A stretch of 64,000 bases of DNA from Nereocystis luetkeana (Eukaryota; Sar; Phaeophyceae; Laminariales; Laminariaceae). Within the stretch, counting starts at the first letter, position 1. Each line of letters begins with the position of its first letter. Shown here piece after piece: positions 39,101 through 49,941 of this stretch. Location: contig JARUPZ010000010.1 in NCBI GenBank assembly GCA_031213475.1, positions 12,261,917 through 12,325,916 of the forward strand. The letters run 5' to 3'. Under the pieces are notes generated by a model. The model did not search any database and was not told where the DNA came from. It saw nothing but the letters and a program-made list of their open reading frames with translations. The position numbers and the translations under genes are program-made.

Positions 39101-40212
39101 AACATACCAGGTACCTTGTTTTTGTATGAACAGTCAGGTGTACGTAAATCTATCTATTAATAATTCTACAGCAGTAGTAATTGGTGTAGAGTAAAACATA
39201 CCAGGTATGATGTACAGTAGGGTAGAGTGTAGCCATGAAGTACAGTATTAATATTACGGGGGACCATAGTTAATAGGACCAAATATTCTTAGTAAAAATG
39301 GTTAAATATAGAGGTTTTTATGTAGACCATAGGTTCTATTAACTATGGCCCCCCGTAATGGTGGTCCCTTCACAATGCCGGTGTGGGCGAGGCAACAATG
39401 CAGGCACTATAGCGGCAACCAACACTATCAATAGCACACTGATGAATGCCATATATCTGTGCCCAAGCGATCCTACTAGCACTACAGCGGGCAACCGGCA
39501 CCATAGAGGGACCCCTACTGTATCAAGTATCAAGATCAAGTATGGTGTCCCTTCTCCCGTACGTATAGGTCCCAAGTGAAGTGGCACTGCCAAGCGTAAA
39601 ACGTTTACCCACTGCCGGGGCTGCAGCTTCTAATCTGTGTGTGTTTTGGACACAGGCAAGGAGCAAGGCGAGAGCCCTCCACTGGTTACGTGGATAGATA
39701 ACGGTGGCTCACTATGTTGCCTAGACCCCACTCGGTCCCGGGGTATCGGTATGGGTGCGCACCGAATAACACTGCAGGGTGTGAACATTCACGGTTGTTA
39801 ACCCTAACCCTCCAGTGTTGCATAAGCACATGCGTGACGATCGTTCTAAAGCCGTCGTACGCGCGATCGGAGTATCGTACTGCCATAATGTGCGCAGCTT
39901 GCAAATAGGAGCTTCGACCAAGTCCTCGATCTCGCAGCTGTCTTTTTTTTTTTTTTTTTTTCAGTTTTAATGTAACTCCCGATGTGTCTTTGATTAGTAC
40001 ATGCGCGACAATACCCTGAAACCGTTTGTGTTTTATGTATTAATTTCGTGATATCTATTAATTTCGTGAAATTTGATTGACTCCATCTCAACCCCCCAAA
40101 CGATTAACGTGTTGTCGCGCAGGACATGGGCTTCACCGCGGCCGAGGCTAACGAGGCGCTCCAGTACACCAATGGCGACGTAGAAGCCGCGGCCAGCTAC
40201 CTCGCCACGTGA
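30122..40212 (+). CDS. Rhomboid-like pseudoprotease with C-terminal UBA domain (RBL15/UBAC2 type)
   Basis: Exons: 30122-30267, 30846-30950, 31712-31806, 32429-32523, 33220-33300, 33735-33783, 34717-34800, 35735-35948, 37436-37559, 38511-38670, 40123-40212 (stop TGA). Phases match at every junction, giving about 413 residues; the first coding exon is missing (one possibility ends at a GTAAGG at 29799). The start of the 33735 exon is the least certain boundary. Order: WSSTCPFTS and a membrane helix, VYRVATTVFSSGSLMTTVFG with NIGPKLERSFGS, several further helices, the cytosolic LAGWESGCLSNFIQRS segment, a Gly-rich linker, and a UBA domain with the MGF motif and NGDVEAAASYLAT end. The order matches plant RBL15. 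Where active rhomboids have GxSG the sequence reads SSAG, and where they have His before GxxxG it reads WALSG, so both catalytic residues appear lost. Known relatives act in the ER membrane in ubiquitin-linked protein quality control; that role here is inferred. Confidence 0.85.
30938..31033 (+). repeat. 48-bp tandem duplication copying a 5' splice site
   Basis: GAGCGGTCCTTCGGTCAGTA at 30938 recurs at 30986. The first copy spans the exon/intron boundary at 30950/30951. The second sits in the intron, preceded by TTGCAG, and therefore has both an AG and a GT flanking the 12 bases AGCGGTCCTTCG. Confidence 0.85.
31030..31435. repeat. Degenerate GAT/GTGATGAT-rich satellite in rhomboid-UBA intron
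   Basis: About 400 bp of imperfect GATGAT, GTGATG and ATGTTGATG units. The long Asp/Met/Val-rich open frames across it are artefacts. Confidence 0.75.
31816..31868. repeat. (GACT)n microsatellite directly after a splice donor
   Basis: About 12 units of CTGA/GACT begin roughly ten bases after the proposed donor at 31807. Confidence 0.9.
35952..35982 (+). repeat. Interstitial telomere-like tract (TTAGGG)n next to a splice donor
   Basis: Four contiguous TAGGGT units start nine bases after the GT of the donor at 35949. A complementary CCCTAA tract lies near the acceptor at the other end of this intron (37374-37393). Confidence 0.9.
37374..37393 (+). repeat. Interstitial telomere-like tract (CCCTAA)n upstream of a splice acceptor
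   Basis: Three CCCTAA units lie about 45 bases before the acceptor AG at 37435 and are followed by a CT-rich stretch. Each unit contains CTAAC, which fits a branch-point consensus. Confidence 0.85.
37590..38215. repeat. Degenerate GGCTA/GGCAA satellite in rhomboid-UBA intron
   Basis: About 620 bp built almost wholly from AGGCTAGGC, AGGCAAGG and related words, with embedded GGGTTAGGG pieces. Possibly derived from a pentamer or a diverged telomeric repeat. Confidence 0.8.
39253..39359. mobile_element. 107-bp palindromic MITE, copy 2
   Basis: Same termini and length as the copies at 2127 and 52833. It lies in the last intron of the rhomboid-UBA gene and is followed three bases later by a copy of a second MITE family (39363-39513), so the two form a composite block. 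Confidence 0.85.
39363..39513. mobile_element. MITE with GGTCCCT/AGGGACC ends, copy 2
   Basis: Shares the ends, the GGCACTATAGCGGCA interior motif and the GTGCCAAG/GTGCCCAAG-like segment with 5884-6060. It is shorter by internal deletion and lies in the last intron of the rhomboid-UBA gene, right beside a 107-bp MITE. Confidence 0.65.
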
Positions 40213-40336
40213 CGAGGGCTCGTGTTCCCCCTCGCCCCCCGTCCCCCTCGAAAGCCTGCCTGGCAGTTAGCCGTGGTCAAGCAGGGGGGGGTTGCTCTGT
40301 GCCTTCTTGCGCCTGATTCGGTGTGCTGGTGGGGTG

Positions 40337-40398
40337 AAACCATACCAGAAACCATACCAGAAACCATACCAGAAACCATACCAGAAAGCATACCAGGA
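40337..40398 (+). repeat. 12-bp tandem repeat after the rhomboid-UBA stop codon
   Basis: About five copies of AAACCATACCAG, beginning about 125 bp after the stop codon and probably in the 3' UTR. Confidence 0.9.
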
Positions 40399-41379
40399 AG
40401 ACATTGGTCCCCGCACTTTTCCTATTGATCAATTTGTTCTGAACGGAATTTTGTGCTTGCTGGGACATCGTTGGTCGTCCGGATCCGTCATCCAGGGTGG
40501 TATTACCAGAAAGACATTTGTGCCCGCAGTTTTTGAGATGCCTTTCTCTCTGCTTCGGACTGATTGATGGTGGACCGAAATGAGTCTACAGCATATCGGC
40601 CTGGCGCTGGACCGACTTGAACCCACAGTCAGTTCCCTTAATTGTACTGCTGCAGTGCGAAGTGATCGTGGCACCGGAATTAGCTTTTGATTCGGACTGA
40701 TGTGGGCCGAAATTAGTCTACAGCAGTAGCTCGGAGTGGTGGTAGACCGAAATGGGCCTCATTCGAACGGATGATGTATAACCGATATTAACCTGATTTG
40801 GACAGAATGTTGGACTGAAATAAGCGTATACAGCAGCTACAGTAGTCCGGACTGATAGTGAATAGGCCTGGCTGGTGCAGATTGATGCTGAACTGAAATT
40901 AAATTGGGTCAAAATGAGGCTGAGGTCGAGTGAGGCCGAACTCGAATAAGCCTGGTTTGGACTCAGGCGGAGCTGAATGAAGAACTGGCCGTCCTTCTAT
41001 TGGGCTTGTCGCTATGTATTGGTGACCCTGGTTGGTGTCCCCCTAAGCCTTCCCGTGCCGAAGCGGTCCTGTTGTCAGCGTGTCCATGGTGTTTGTATGT
41101 AGAAGGAGCCAAGAGCGTTTGGCGAATGTTGGAGTTGTTCTTCGTTTTTTGTTGGCTAAGGAGCCAAGAGCTTTTTGGCGAATGTTGTAGTTTTTTTTGT
41201 CTTATTTTGTCAAGTCTGGTCTCCTTTGCTTTGGTTGCATGCTGTGTCGTCGGCTGTCAGAGGGTGCATGCATGTGTAGGGGATAGGGGGTGCCACGCGC
41301 TAACCCTAAGCGTCCAAGGGTTTCGTCGTTCATATTGAGATGGTTTCCACGTACGGCAGTGGTACAACAGCAGTCAGTA

Positions 41380-41640
41380 AATTTGAGTTGGATACCGTAC
41401 GAAATATCGATTGTTTCGATGGGTTTTTGAAGTATCGAACTTCAGGTATATTTTTTCGAACGCGTTTTGGCTTCCACCCGCTGGCACCCTCGTAGTTTTC
41501 ATGCTGATGCTGAAAAAAAAAAACACGTATGATCGGTATCGACTATCAATATCGTACATGGCGATTTTGACAGTCGAGGTCGTATCGAACTATCGTATGA
41601 TACGTGTATGTATAATATCCAACTCCGTTCTCGCTTGATA
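41380..41640 (+). repeat. Dispersed repeat with TATCG-rich body, copy 3 (diverged)
   Basis: Carries TTTCGATGGGT, TGGCTTCCACC and ATGCTGATGCTGAAAA, in the order of the related motifs at 21340-21670. A diverged member of the same family. Confidence 0.5.
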
Positions 41641-43799
41641 TCCAGCACTTCAGCTACTGTATTAATACGTAGTAAACACCTTTTTGTTATTTGTTTGTGT
41701 GTTTGACTCATCATGAGCATCACCAGCGCGAGGTGCTTCGGACAAACACCTATAAGCGTCTATAATCATGTATGATGATGATGCTCGGAAGTATTCGTGC
41801 GTGTGAAATATCTCTCTCGAAGTCTCTTTCAACCGGGCAAGGGGGTGGGTATGGGTTATTTATTTCCCGGGTGTTCACACGCGGAGGCTGCGACTGTGCA
41901 CGAGTTTTTGGTTCCTGTAATCAGCCTGACGGTTGTTGAGGTCTGGCACGGCCGTCTAATACTGACGGATTTGTGGGTATAGACGTGAGGGGTAACGTAA
42001 GACACTTTTGGATTTTTTAAATACCCCAAAACCCACATCATTAGACCTATGAATACTAGCACTTTCTGCCAGATCTTCGAACGGTTGTCGTTGGATATTT
42101 TGGTGTTTATACACACGTGCGTGTTGTCACGCTTGGTGGTGCTGTGTTGCCCTGCCATGGTTGGCTCAACTGACTGGGGAATAAGCTCTATTACTGGACT
42201 AGTGCGCTCTGACTGAAAACGATCTGAACGAAATTGATGATCGGCGATTGACGGCCCAATAATAATAGTAACTGAAGTTTTTAATCAAACGACGAGCTGA
42301 TCGAAAACGCGCAAATCGCAGTACTAAGTTTTTTTGGTCAAAGCCGAGCTGATCCATATCAACCCGCAAATCGTCAAGGTTTGCGGGGTTATAGGGGGTG
42401 TTGGGGTTGTGTTTGCGGACGTGGGCCGTTAAGGGTTAAAAGTGCCTGTCACTGAAGTGAACAGCGCCCCGCCTAGGCCGTCCGGCCTCCCCAATGACTG
42501 CGATCTTGAACCTGTCGCACGGCTGCTATGAACAATAAGCCGGCGTGTCGAAGAACGTGAGATATTGGGTGCTGCCTGGTAGATACTGTATAATACGTGT
42601 TCGAATGTGTGGGGAAATCCTGGGTTTTGTATGCGGTGTTTTTGTTTTTCCTTCGTTTTTGGTGAAAATTGTTGGAAGTGGCCGTCAGCAATAATAATAC
42701 ATCGTAGTTCAAAACTGCATCGTGCGAGAACGTTTTTTTTTGCATGCTTCTCTTGGGTGGTAGGTGGGCTCATTCCGAGGAGCGCACGGTTGTTTTGCCC
42801 GCTTCTAGCGTATGTAACATCCATTGGCTGAAAAAAACAAATACAACCGACGTTAATAGGTAACAAACAGGCTGATCGGATTTTCAGCGTTCTGTATTCC
42901 GAAAACTTCATGCCCCAATCCAACCATAAATACTCAGGCATCTACGGAAAGCAGGCCAATGCCACTCATTTTGTCCGGTGGGACAGGTTTTCAATTTTGC
43001 TCCTAGATACCCTAGGTAAACCTGTTCCTTGCTTGGGTTTTCAGAAGGAGTGATAGCAGCAGGAGAGATACCAGGGATGCTTAAGAATATACAGTAAGTA
43101 GTAGACGCTGACCGCCCGACTCGAACCCTAACCCTAACCCGAACGCTCTGGGGTGACCTGCGCTTGGATGAAAAAAAGGTACTACCGCGGGTTGTAGGTA
43201 AGGAGAAGTCAGTAGTGTCACTGTTTTGTCTTGTTTCGACCTGGTGTAGAATGTTAGGTTGTCTGTCGTCCTTTCTTTGTTTTGATAAAATAGTGAAATA
43301 CGTCAGTCAGCTGTGAGTTGTTGTAGACGTTGTGTTGTCGCCGTGGTGTCAGTCTCGGCCATTTGTTTCTTGGAAATAATTATTATTTCCCTTCAGCCTT
43401 TTCTCCTCAGTTTTTTGTGTGAGCGATGGACGACGACAGTCTTTCTTCATACCGTAAATTGTCGGACGGGAAATTGCTGGCCTCATTCTATGGACACTAT
43501 GGACACTTAATTGCCTTTATTTTTCTACCTGTTATGTTGTAGTCTCAACACAATTTTGTTAAGAAAGACAGCACTACACGTACAACAAACACCTTACTAC
43601 GAAACTTACACGCAAACACGTGCGAAATAAGTACCAGGTATGCACTTTTCTACCTGTTCTCTAGTCTCAACACAAGACAGCACTATACATGTACAACACC
43701 CTACACGCAACTTGCATACACGTGCGTGCGCTCGCAGAACATCCTTCTACACGCAGAGCAGTCAGTCGTATTAATAGTCACGATGCTTACCCCCAACCT

Positions 43800-44520
43800 T
43801 TGCGTTTTTTTCATCGTTTTTATTCGTTTTAAGCGATTATCTCGCTCAGTTTGAATTATTTCCCACTTTTTTTGGAGATTTGATCGATCAAACTTTTCGA
43901 GTTTTTCGCCTGTTTTTTTTTCGTTTTCGTATATTTTTCGCATTTTTGCCGATTCTTAACGTTATTCCGTGGAGTCTCGTCCTGCTTTTGTGATTGTTCG
44001 TATGCGAGTACGCAGGTATGGTCGGGAATTATAGAAGGGGATGCACGTAAAGCATCGCCTTCATGTTCGTTTTCGAAGAGTTCACGACGTTTACCCCATT
44101 TTTTTGATTTTTTCATCGTTTTCATCCGTGTTTCGTGAATATCTCGGCTCGGTTTTGATTATTTTCCACTTTTTTGGCGTGTGGGTCGCGATCATTTGTT
44201 TTTGATATTTTCTGCTTTTTTTTCGTCTTTGACTTTTTTGCCGATTCTTAACGGTTTCCTCGGTTCCGTCCGTTTTTGATATTTTTATGTCATTCGTGAG
44301 GTACTTGTTCAGAAATACGAGCTATACGCTTGACTATTCGTATGTGTTGTAGAAGAGGACGCACGTAAAGCACCGCTTGCGTGTTCTTTTCCGAAGAATT
44401 TACGATGTTCACCCCATGTTCGCGATTTTTTCATCGTTTTTATATCCGTTTTTCGCGAATATCTCGCTCAGTTTTGTTTTTTTCCCCATTTTTTTTTCAG
44501 AGTTTCGGTCGATGAATCTT
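43800..44520. repeat. T-rich tandem array, period about 315 bp
   Basis: Anchors such as TTTTTTCATCGTTTT followed by CGAATATCTCGCTCAG recur near 43806, 44112 and 44428. GACGCACGTAAAGCACCGC-like segments recur near 44040 and 44355. Copies are diverged. Non-coding. Confidence 0.7.
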
Positions 44521-45073
44521 TTCAACGAGTAACATTTTTCATCTTGTTTTTACTCGAGAAGGTTTAGAGCACCTTTCGCTGTCTATTCGTAGGTCTCGGA
44601 AAAATTGTGGCGTTCTCGTATTTACTATTAATACCTGGTATTTTTCTTCGTGCACCCTGAGCCACGCGCAAAAAAAAAAGAGACAACATGGAAAAAAAAA
44701 CACATAAGAGTGTGTGACCGACCAATCCTTCCATAGGCGAATCGCCGCCAACAAAAAAAGTAAAACTCTCCAGCGGGACACGACAAGATAACGAGAACAA
44801 TTTGTTTGAATGGTAACGGGGAAGATGTGGTGATGCGGTGATGATGTACGTACCAATAATAAGAATACCACCAAAAACTCCAATACGTGTACGTAATACT
44901 CACGGATATCAGACCCGTGTGTGGTATAAAATTATACTCTTACTACTCTTACTACTCTTACTACCCTTACTACTCCTGGTACTGCTGTAGGTGTCCTCTT
45001 GCGAGGGCCCATCTGATCGACTGCCATTACTGGCTGTACTATAGAAACACACTGTTAGTCCTGTATTGATTCA

Positions 45074-45168
45074 TACCCGTGCCAGGTATAATGTTATCCA
45101 ATACCCGTGCCAGGTATAATGTTATCCAATACCCGTGCCAGGTATAATATGATCCAATACCCGTGCCA
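45074..45168. repeat. 28-bp minisatellite, 3.5 copies
   Basis: The unit starts ACCCGTGCCAGGTATAATG and copies are almost identical. It includes the CCAGGTA word common across the window. Confidence 0.9.
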
Positions 45169-45242
45169 GTAGTGGGAAACCGTTACCGTTCCGACTCATT
45201 GTAACGATGTTGATATCTACGCGCGGTAAACAATTCTCTCCA

Positions 45243-45430
45243 GAAACCAGGGCTCTTCACGGCTCATGACCCCAATCCGCTGGTCGGGTCAGGAACTTTT
45301 CGAACTATCACGGGTCGGGTCGGGTCGGGTCGGGTCGGGTCGGGTCAGGAGCTTTTCAAACCCCCATGGACCGGGTCGCCCTTGCCCGACCCGACCTGAC
45401 CCACGACCCGACCCGTGTACGGCCGTGCAC
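45243..45430 (-). repeat. CCCGACCC-rich dispersed repeat, copy 2
   Basis: Inverted relative of 7000-7165, with an internal expansion of GGGTC to about six units around 45313-45350. It shares CAGGGCTCTTCACGG and the Gly/Cys-rich flanks. Non-coding. Confidence 0.65.
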
Positions 45431-46354
45431 ACAACAACCCATACATTTATTGTACACATATTATTATCCTTCACGAGGACAGTAGTAGGGATAGCAAGCG
45501 CGCGTACGATGTAGTATATTACACACCTTGCAAAGCTCAGCAGGTCAGTGTCGACCTCTCGGGGGGGACTCACAGCTCACGCATGTACTCGGAATACTTT
45601 TTAGTTTTCATACACAAAAAAGCGACCCGGTACAAATAAACACGCTAGAAAACGCCTTAGGGTTAGAAAACATGTGACCAGCGCCCCGCCGCCGGCGCCG
45701 CCTGACACCAGCCTGACACCAGCCTGACACCAGCTGCACTGCCCGTCAGAGCCTCATTAATGTAGCAAAGGTCGTCTCAGCAGAGTACTTAGCATCCTAC
45801 TGTCAATACACCGAGTACCTGACTAGTACCACAGTAGTATACCACAGTAGTATGGGTTAGGGTATACCTCAAGAGTACAACTTAGTACGCCAGAGAACGC
45901 CAGCCCCAAGTGACTTGAGTATGGCTCAGTACCTCACAGCAGTACGTGCGCTAACCTTCTGTTATGTACCGAACTCCAGTACCTCGGAAAACGAGGGCTC
46001 GGAAAACGATAGCCCGAGACTGCTGGGTATGGGCAAGTATCTTGAGAGTACGTACGTCATGCCTCTGCTCGTGTAGGTGCATCTACTCCTGCGGTTCTGC
46101 TCCTGCAGCTTTGCCATGGATGCCGTTTTATAATTATAGTGCTGGCAAATCCCCAGATTGCCTAAGATAAGCCAACAGAGAAACTGACGACGAAAACAAG
46201 GTGCTAGGGGTGGAGGGGGGTCAACTCTGAAAACGCCAGTCCGTCTCCTTTCGTTCCACCCTAACCCTAACAGACAGACAGAGCCTCTACGACCGGACAG
46301 CACAGGACATAGTAGAGAGCCACGGTTGATATATGCCCAGAGCTAACTAGTCCA

Positions 46355-46480
46355 CAGAAGCTACAGGTAGCTTACAAAAGCTACAGGTAGCTTACAAAAA
46401 CTACCCAGCTCAAAAGGGATACACTGCTTTCAAGAGCTACGATGCCCACAACGGCTTGCTCACAAAAGCTACTGTAAGTT
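46355..46480. repeat. AGCTACAGGTAGCTTACAAA tandem repeat
   Basis: Two exact 20-bp units followed by decaying copies toward 46540. Each unit contains the palindrome-like AGCTACAGGTAGCT. Confidence 0.75.
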
Positions 46481-48243
46481 GCTTACCAACGGTACGTTGC
46501 CCACCAAAGCTTGCTTACAAAAAATCGCAAGCAAGGTAACTTGCTACAACAGCTATATACGTGGCTAGCAATAGTGACCACCGAAGCTACCTTGTTACAA
46601 TACCTACGCACCCCACAAAAGCTAGCTCACGATCCTCGAGGAACAGCGAACACACCGCAACAAAACCCGCCCCTCTCTCGGCCTGACCATAAAAAAATAA
46701 TTTGACTGCGAGACTGTAACGTATGGGTGGCATCGCCAAAAAATGACTGCGAAGTCAACCAACTCCCGGGGATCAAATAAAACATGTATCACACTATCAA
46801 TACCAAGGTATACGTATGTTATAGCGGTACGGCGGTAAAAAGCACGGGGCAACGGCGCTGCATCGGACATAAACAAAAACAGCGCCAGGGCGTCATGCCC
46901 CAAACTCCAGCAGCGCGTACATGCCTACTTAGCGATCGCTGAAGTAGTTACTAGCTGTACCGAAATACACACCGTGCATGTCTCTAACCCCGCGTGTCGC
47001 AAGAGCCACAGTGGCCAGGCTACTACAGTTGTAGAGTACATAACAGTACTTTCTGCGTACTCTCTTCCCAACTCTTAGGGAGACCAACAAACACCCGTCC
47101 TCCTCTGCAAAAACATGCTTGCCGCTCCCCGACGAGCGCCAATTCTTTTAGGGGAAACCCGAACCGTGAGAGCGACAGGAAGGAGGGGAGGGGAGGGGAG
47201 GGAGGGGGACACACACAGCAACATTGGCTTCTCTGACCGGCTCAACGAGGCAAAGACGACCCTAACCCTAAGAAGGTTAAAGGTTCCGACACTACCACCA
47301 AAACAGATACAACCGGACCCACCCCCAACTCCACCTCCGGCACACATCCAACGTCCAAGTCTTTATGAGAACGGTACGGGCTGTATGATACTGGTCTGCA
47401 CGCAGGGGCAGGTTTGATCGCCGTTTATTCGCCCTTTTGGTGCCGTAATACAGGCTGCGGCAATTTTATTTAGAAAATCACCGTGCGTCCTCCCCGCTTT
47501 CTTGTGCTCTGCCACCCTATATAATCCGCGGTTGAGGTCTGAAGTCAAATCAATCGGCGTCTATATTTCCGTCCGGAGTGGAGTGTGTTACGTAGGATGG
47601 GGAAAGTTTTACTACAGCCCCGCCTCGTCTGCCTGTCTGTCTGTCTGTCTGTCGATTTTTCTCCTTGCCTCCCCAGGACGAGGGGGATATCTCAATCAAA
47701 TGGAGATCAGCCCCCAACCACGCGTTTGGGTGTGCCTTATCCAACAGCCAACTCTTAGGCTACCCTCACCCCCCACCCCCCAACACGCAAACCCTTTCAC
47801 GCTTTGGAAATTGGTCCCCGACTAATTCCAAGTAGTTCGTCCCCCAAAACGCGACTAATAGGGTTAGTGTGCACTTTCTAAAGGGGTTGAGAACGTGTCT
47901 TAAGAGACCAAAATCAGGGAACAAAAGAAAAACAAACTTCTTCCATCAGCAGCACGATAAACAGACCCAAACATTCTACAGACGTAGGTCTACAGCAAAA
48001 AATTCGATGTAAAAAAATCGGGCCAAGATATACACAATAGAGCGTTGGCCGTTTAGGCGGGTACACCAACTCCCAAAAAATGAGCCGGGAAGCGACGGTT
48101 TCGTACAACCCAACCATAAAAATGCGACGGTTTCGTACAACGTAACCATAGAAAAGAGGGAGAAAAAACATTCATCGTGCCGTACCAGTTGCGGTCTCTC
48201 TCCACCACCCATGTCAAGAGGTGAAATGAGCCAGACGTCACCG

Positions 48244-49941
48244 TCAGAGCCCGGCGGGTGAGCTTTTAGCACCCTTTTGAATGTCACCCACCATGACCCC
48301 TCCCTGTTCTATCTTGAGGTCGTTGTGGCGGACCATACCCTCAATCTTTCCCGTTGAGCGCACCTGTCGGCAGGAAACACCAACGGTCACAATAGCACCA
48401 ACGGTCATGTCAACATCGGCAGTCATACCAACGTCTACCATCATGGAAACGGCACCGGTTATGGTGGCATCAACTGTTGTGTCAACGATCATGTTAGCAA
48501 CAACGGTTGTGGCAACACATACCGCTGACACACCAACGGTCATGGTACCGTCGACGGTCGTATCAGCGATCATGGAAAAAACAACCGTTGGGGCAACACG
48601 TACCGCTAATATGCCAACGGTTATGGTACCGTCAACGGTCATGGTACCGTCAGCGGTCGTGGCAATATCAACGGCCACGTGAACGTCGACAGTCGAGTCA
48701 ATAGCTACGGTCATGACAATACCAACGGTCACGAAAATGTCGGCGGTCGTATCAACATCAACCGCCATCGACGGTCATCACACGACATGGCCTTATGTCC
48801 CGTCAACATCGTATGGCATGGCATCATGTCGCGTCACATCCAATCCCGCGCGTTAGATCACATCCCGCTCCATCATATCATATCCCGTCCCAATTTATTC
48901 GACAACGTCACTGTAACCACAATGCGTTACACCCGACCCCATTTCATCTCATTCCATCCTTCTCATCTCATTCCATCTTCCCCTCCCGTCCCATCCCATC
49001 CCATCCCATCCCGTCTATCGCACCCTATCGCATTCCATCTATCCTTTCCCATTTCATCCCATGCCATCCTTTCCCACCCCACCCCATCTCGTCCCCTCAC
49101 CTCGAGCAAGGTCCGTGCGCTAAGAGTCCCGTGCAGACGTCCGCCGATATCTGCTCTTCGTACGTCCGCCACCCCCACGTACTTCCCGCCTTTGGGCACC
49201 GCTAGGAAACCCCCGCGGTAGTTCCCCTCGAAGTAGCCCTCCACGATCAGAGTCTGACACACAAAAAGCGGGTTAGGGTTAGGGTTAGGGTTAGGAAAAC
49301 AACACTTTACAGCGGTACAGGGCCACACGGCCAAAAGAGAAAATGAGCCGACAGTAACCCACTCCCACTCAAGTCAGCACGGAAAACAAATCAGTAGGGT
49401 GGGATTCCTGTGCACGTGTGTCACAAGCAAAGCAACTAGTTTGCTTGCATGCTTTTAGTTTTTTTTTGGTATATCCCGCTGTCTATACCTCGCGAATGGT
49501 AGTGGGCTGTCGTCTTTTTTTGTTCTGAGTGCCCCTAACCCTAACCCTTAGGCCATCAACCTCTTCTTAATTAAACCTTGTATACTGTTGATACTACGTG
49601 ATGTATCCTCTAGTAGTTCGTTTCGACGTAGTTTGTAGGAAACTAATCCTGGCCTAATTCCAAGCCCTTCGTCCCCGAACGGCGGCTGCATTTCCAAAAT
49701 AACGGAGGGTACGGAATCAGCAAGTAGTAATACCAAAACGATTGACTGGTGCGAGGTATTGGAACAAGGCATAGCTCACCGCGCAGTTATCTACATCCCC
49801 CTTGATCATGATGCCCTTCCCCACGACCATGCTATCGTTCCCGACGACCTCCCCCGCAGCTGCCGTCGAGGATCCCAGGCCTCTTCGTTCGCTGCCGCTG
49901 GTCACGCCATCATTGCCCACCACGGCCATCTTGTCCTGGCT
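48244..49941 (-). CDS. Bactofilin-like polymer-forming protein
   Basis: Bactofilins are small cytoskeletal proteins that polymerise without nucleotides through a right-handed beta-helix. Minus-strand exons: 49780-49941, 49101-49253, 48244-48363 (stop TGA), all phase 0 with GT-AG introns. The exon series gives 144 residues, beginning SQDKMAVVGND. An ATG at 49929 could be the start, or an upstream exon may exist because the exon begins right after a good pyrimidine-rich acceptor. About 35 low-complexity residues precede the domain. The domain then runs VVGKGIMIKGDVDNCATLIV, EGYFEGNYRGGFLAVPKGGK, a GVADVRRADIGGRLHGTLSA stretch, TGKIEGMVRHNDLKIEQGGV and MVGDIQKG. The regular spacing of Gly and aliphatic residues, with the successive G-x-I/V turns, is the family's beta-helix pattern and covers its usual length of about 100 residues. 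It converges on the rhomboid-UBA gene. Family assignment is from pattern recognition. Intron content shows it is a resident eukaryotic gene. Confidence 0.82.
48380..48780. repeat. Minisatellite of ACGGTCATGGTACC-type units beside bactofilin exon 3
   Basis: Degenerate units such as CAACGGTCATGGTACCGTC repeat for about 400 bp. They produce spurious Val/Thr/Asp-rich frames on both strands, including one in frame with bactofilin exon 3. The intron acceptor at 48364 separates the two. Confidence 0.8.
48840..49085. repeat. CATCCCATCC-type simple repeat
   Basis: Imperfect CCATC/CATCC units over about 250 bp in the second bactofilin intron. Confidence 0.8.
49268..49296 (+). repeat. Interstitial telomere-like tract upstream of bactofilin exon 2
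   Basis: Four GGGTTA units on the plus strand. In the sense (minus) transcript this is (CCCTAA)n ending about 15 bases before the acceptor AG of the exon starting at 49253. Confidence 0.9.

Larger units (their letters stand above)
40399..48243. other. Region between the two convergent genes, no gene recognised
   Basis: Holds TATCG and CCCGACCC repeats, a T-rich tandem array (43800-44520) and several minisatellites. Repeated CTACAGCAGTAG and GGACTGAT words occur at 40560-40900. The longest frame (minus 42429-42941, 170 codons) matches nothing I know and has no codon or splice support. CCCTAA tracts lie at about 43125, 46258 and 47260. Confidence 0.45.

Noticed and set aside
45300-45425. Arg/Asp/Pro repeat protein on the minus strand
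   Set aside because: It is a translation of a GGGTC repeat that also occurs in inverted form in an E1 intron.
48364-48768. N-terminal extension of bactofilin exon 3 rich in Val, Thr and Asp
   Set aside because: It is the minisatellite translated. A good acceptor at 48364 and phase continuity with exon 2 show that the exon starts after it.
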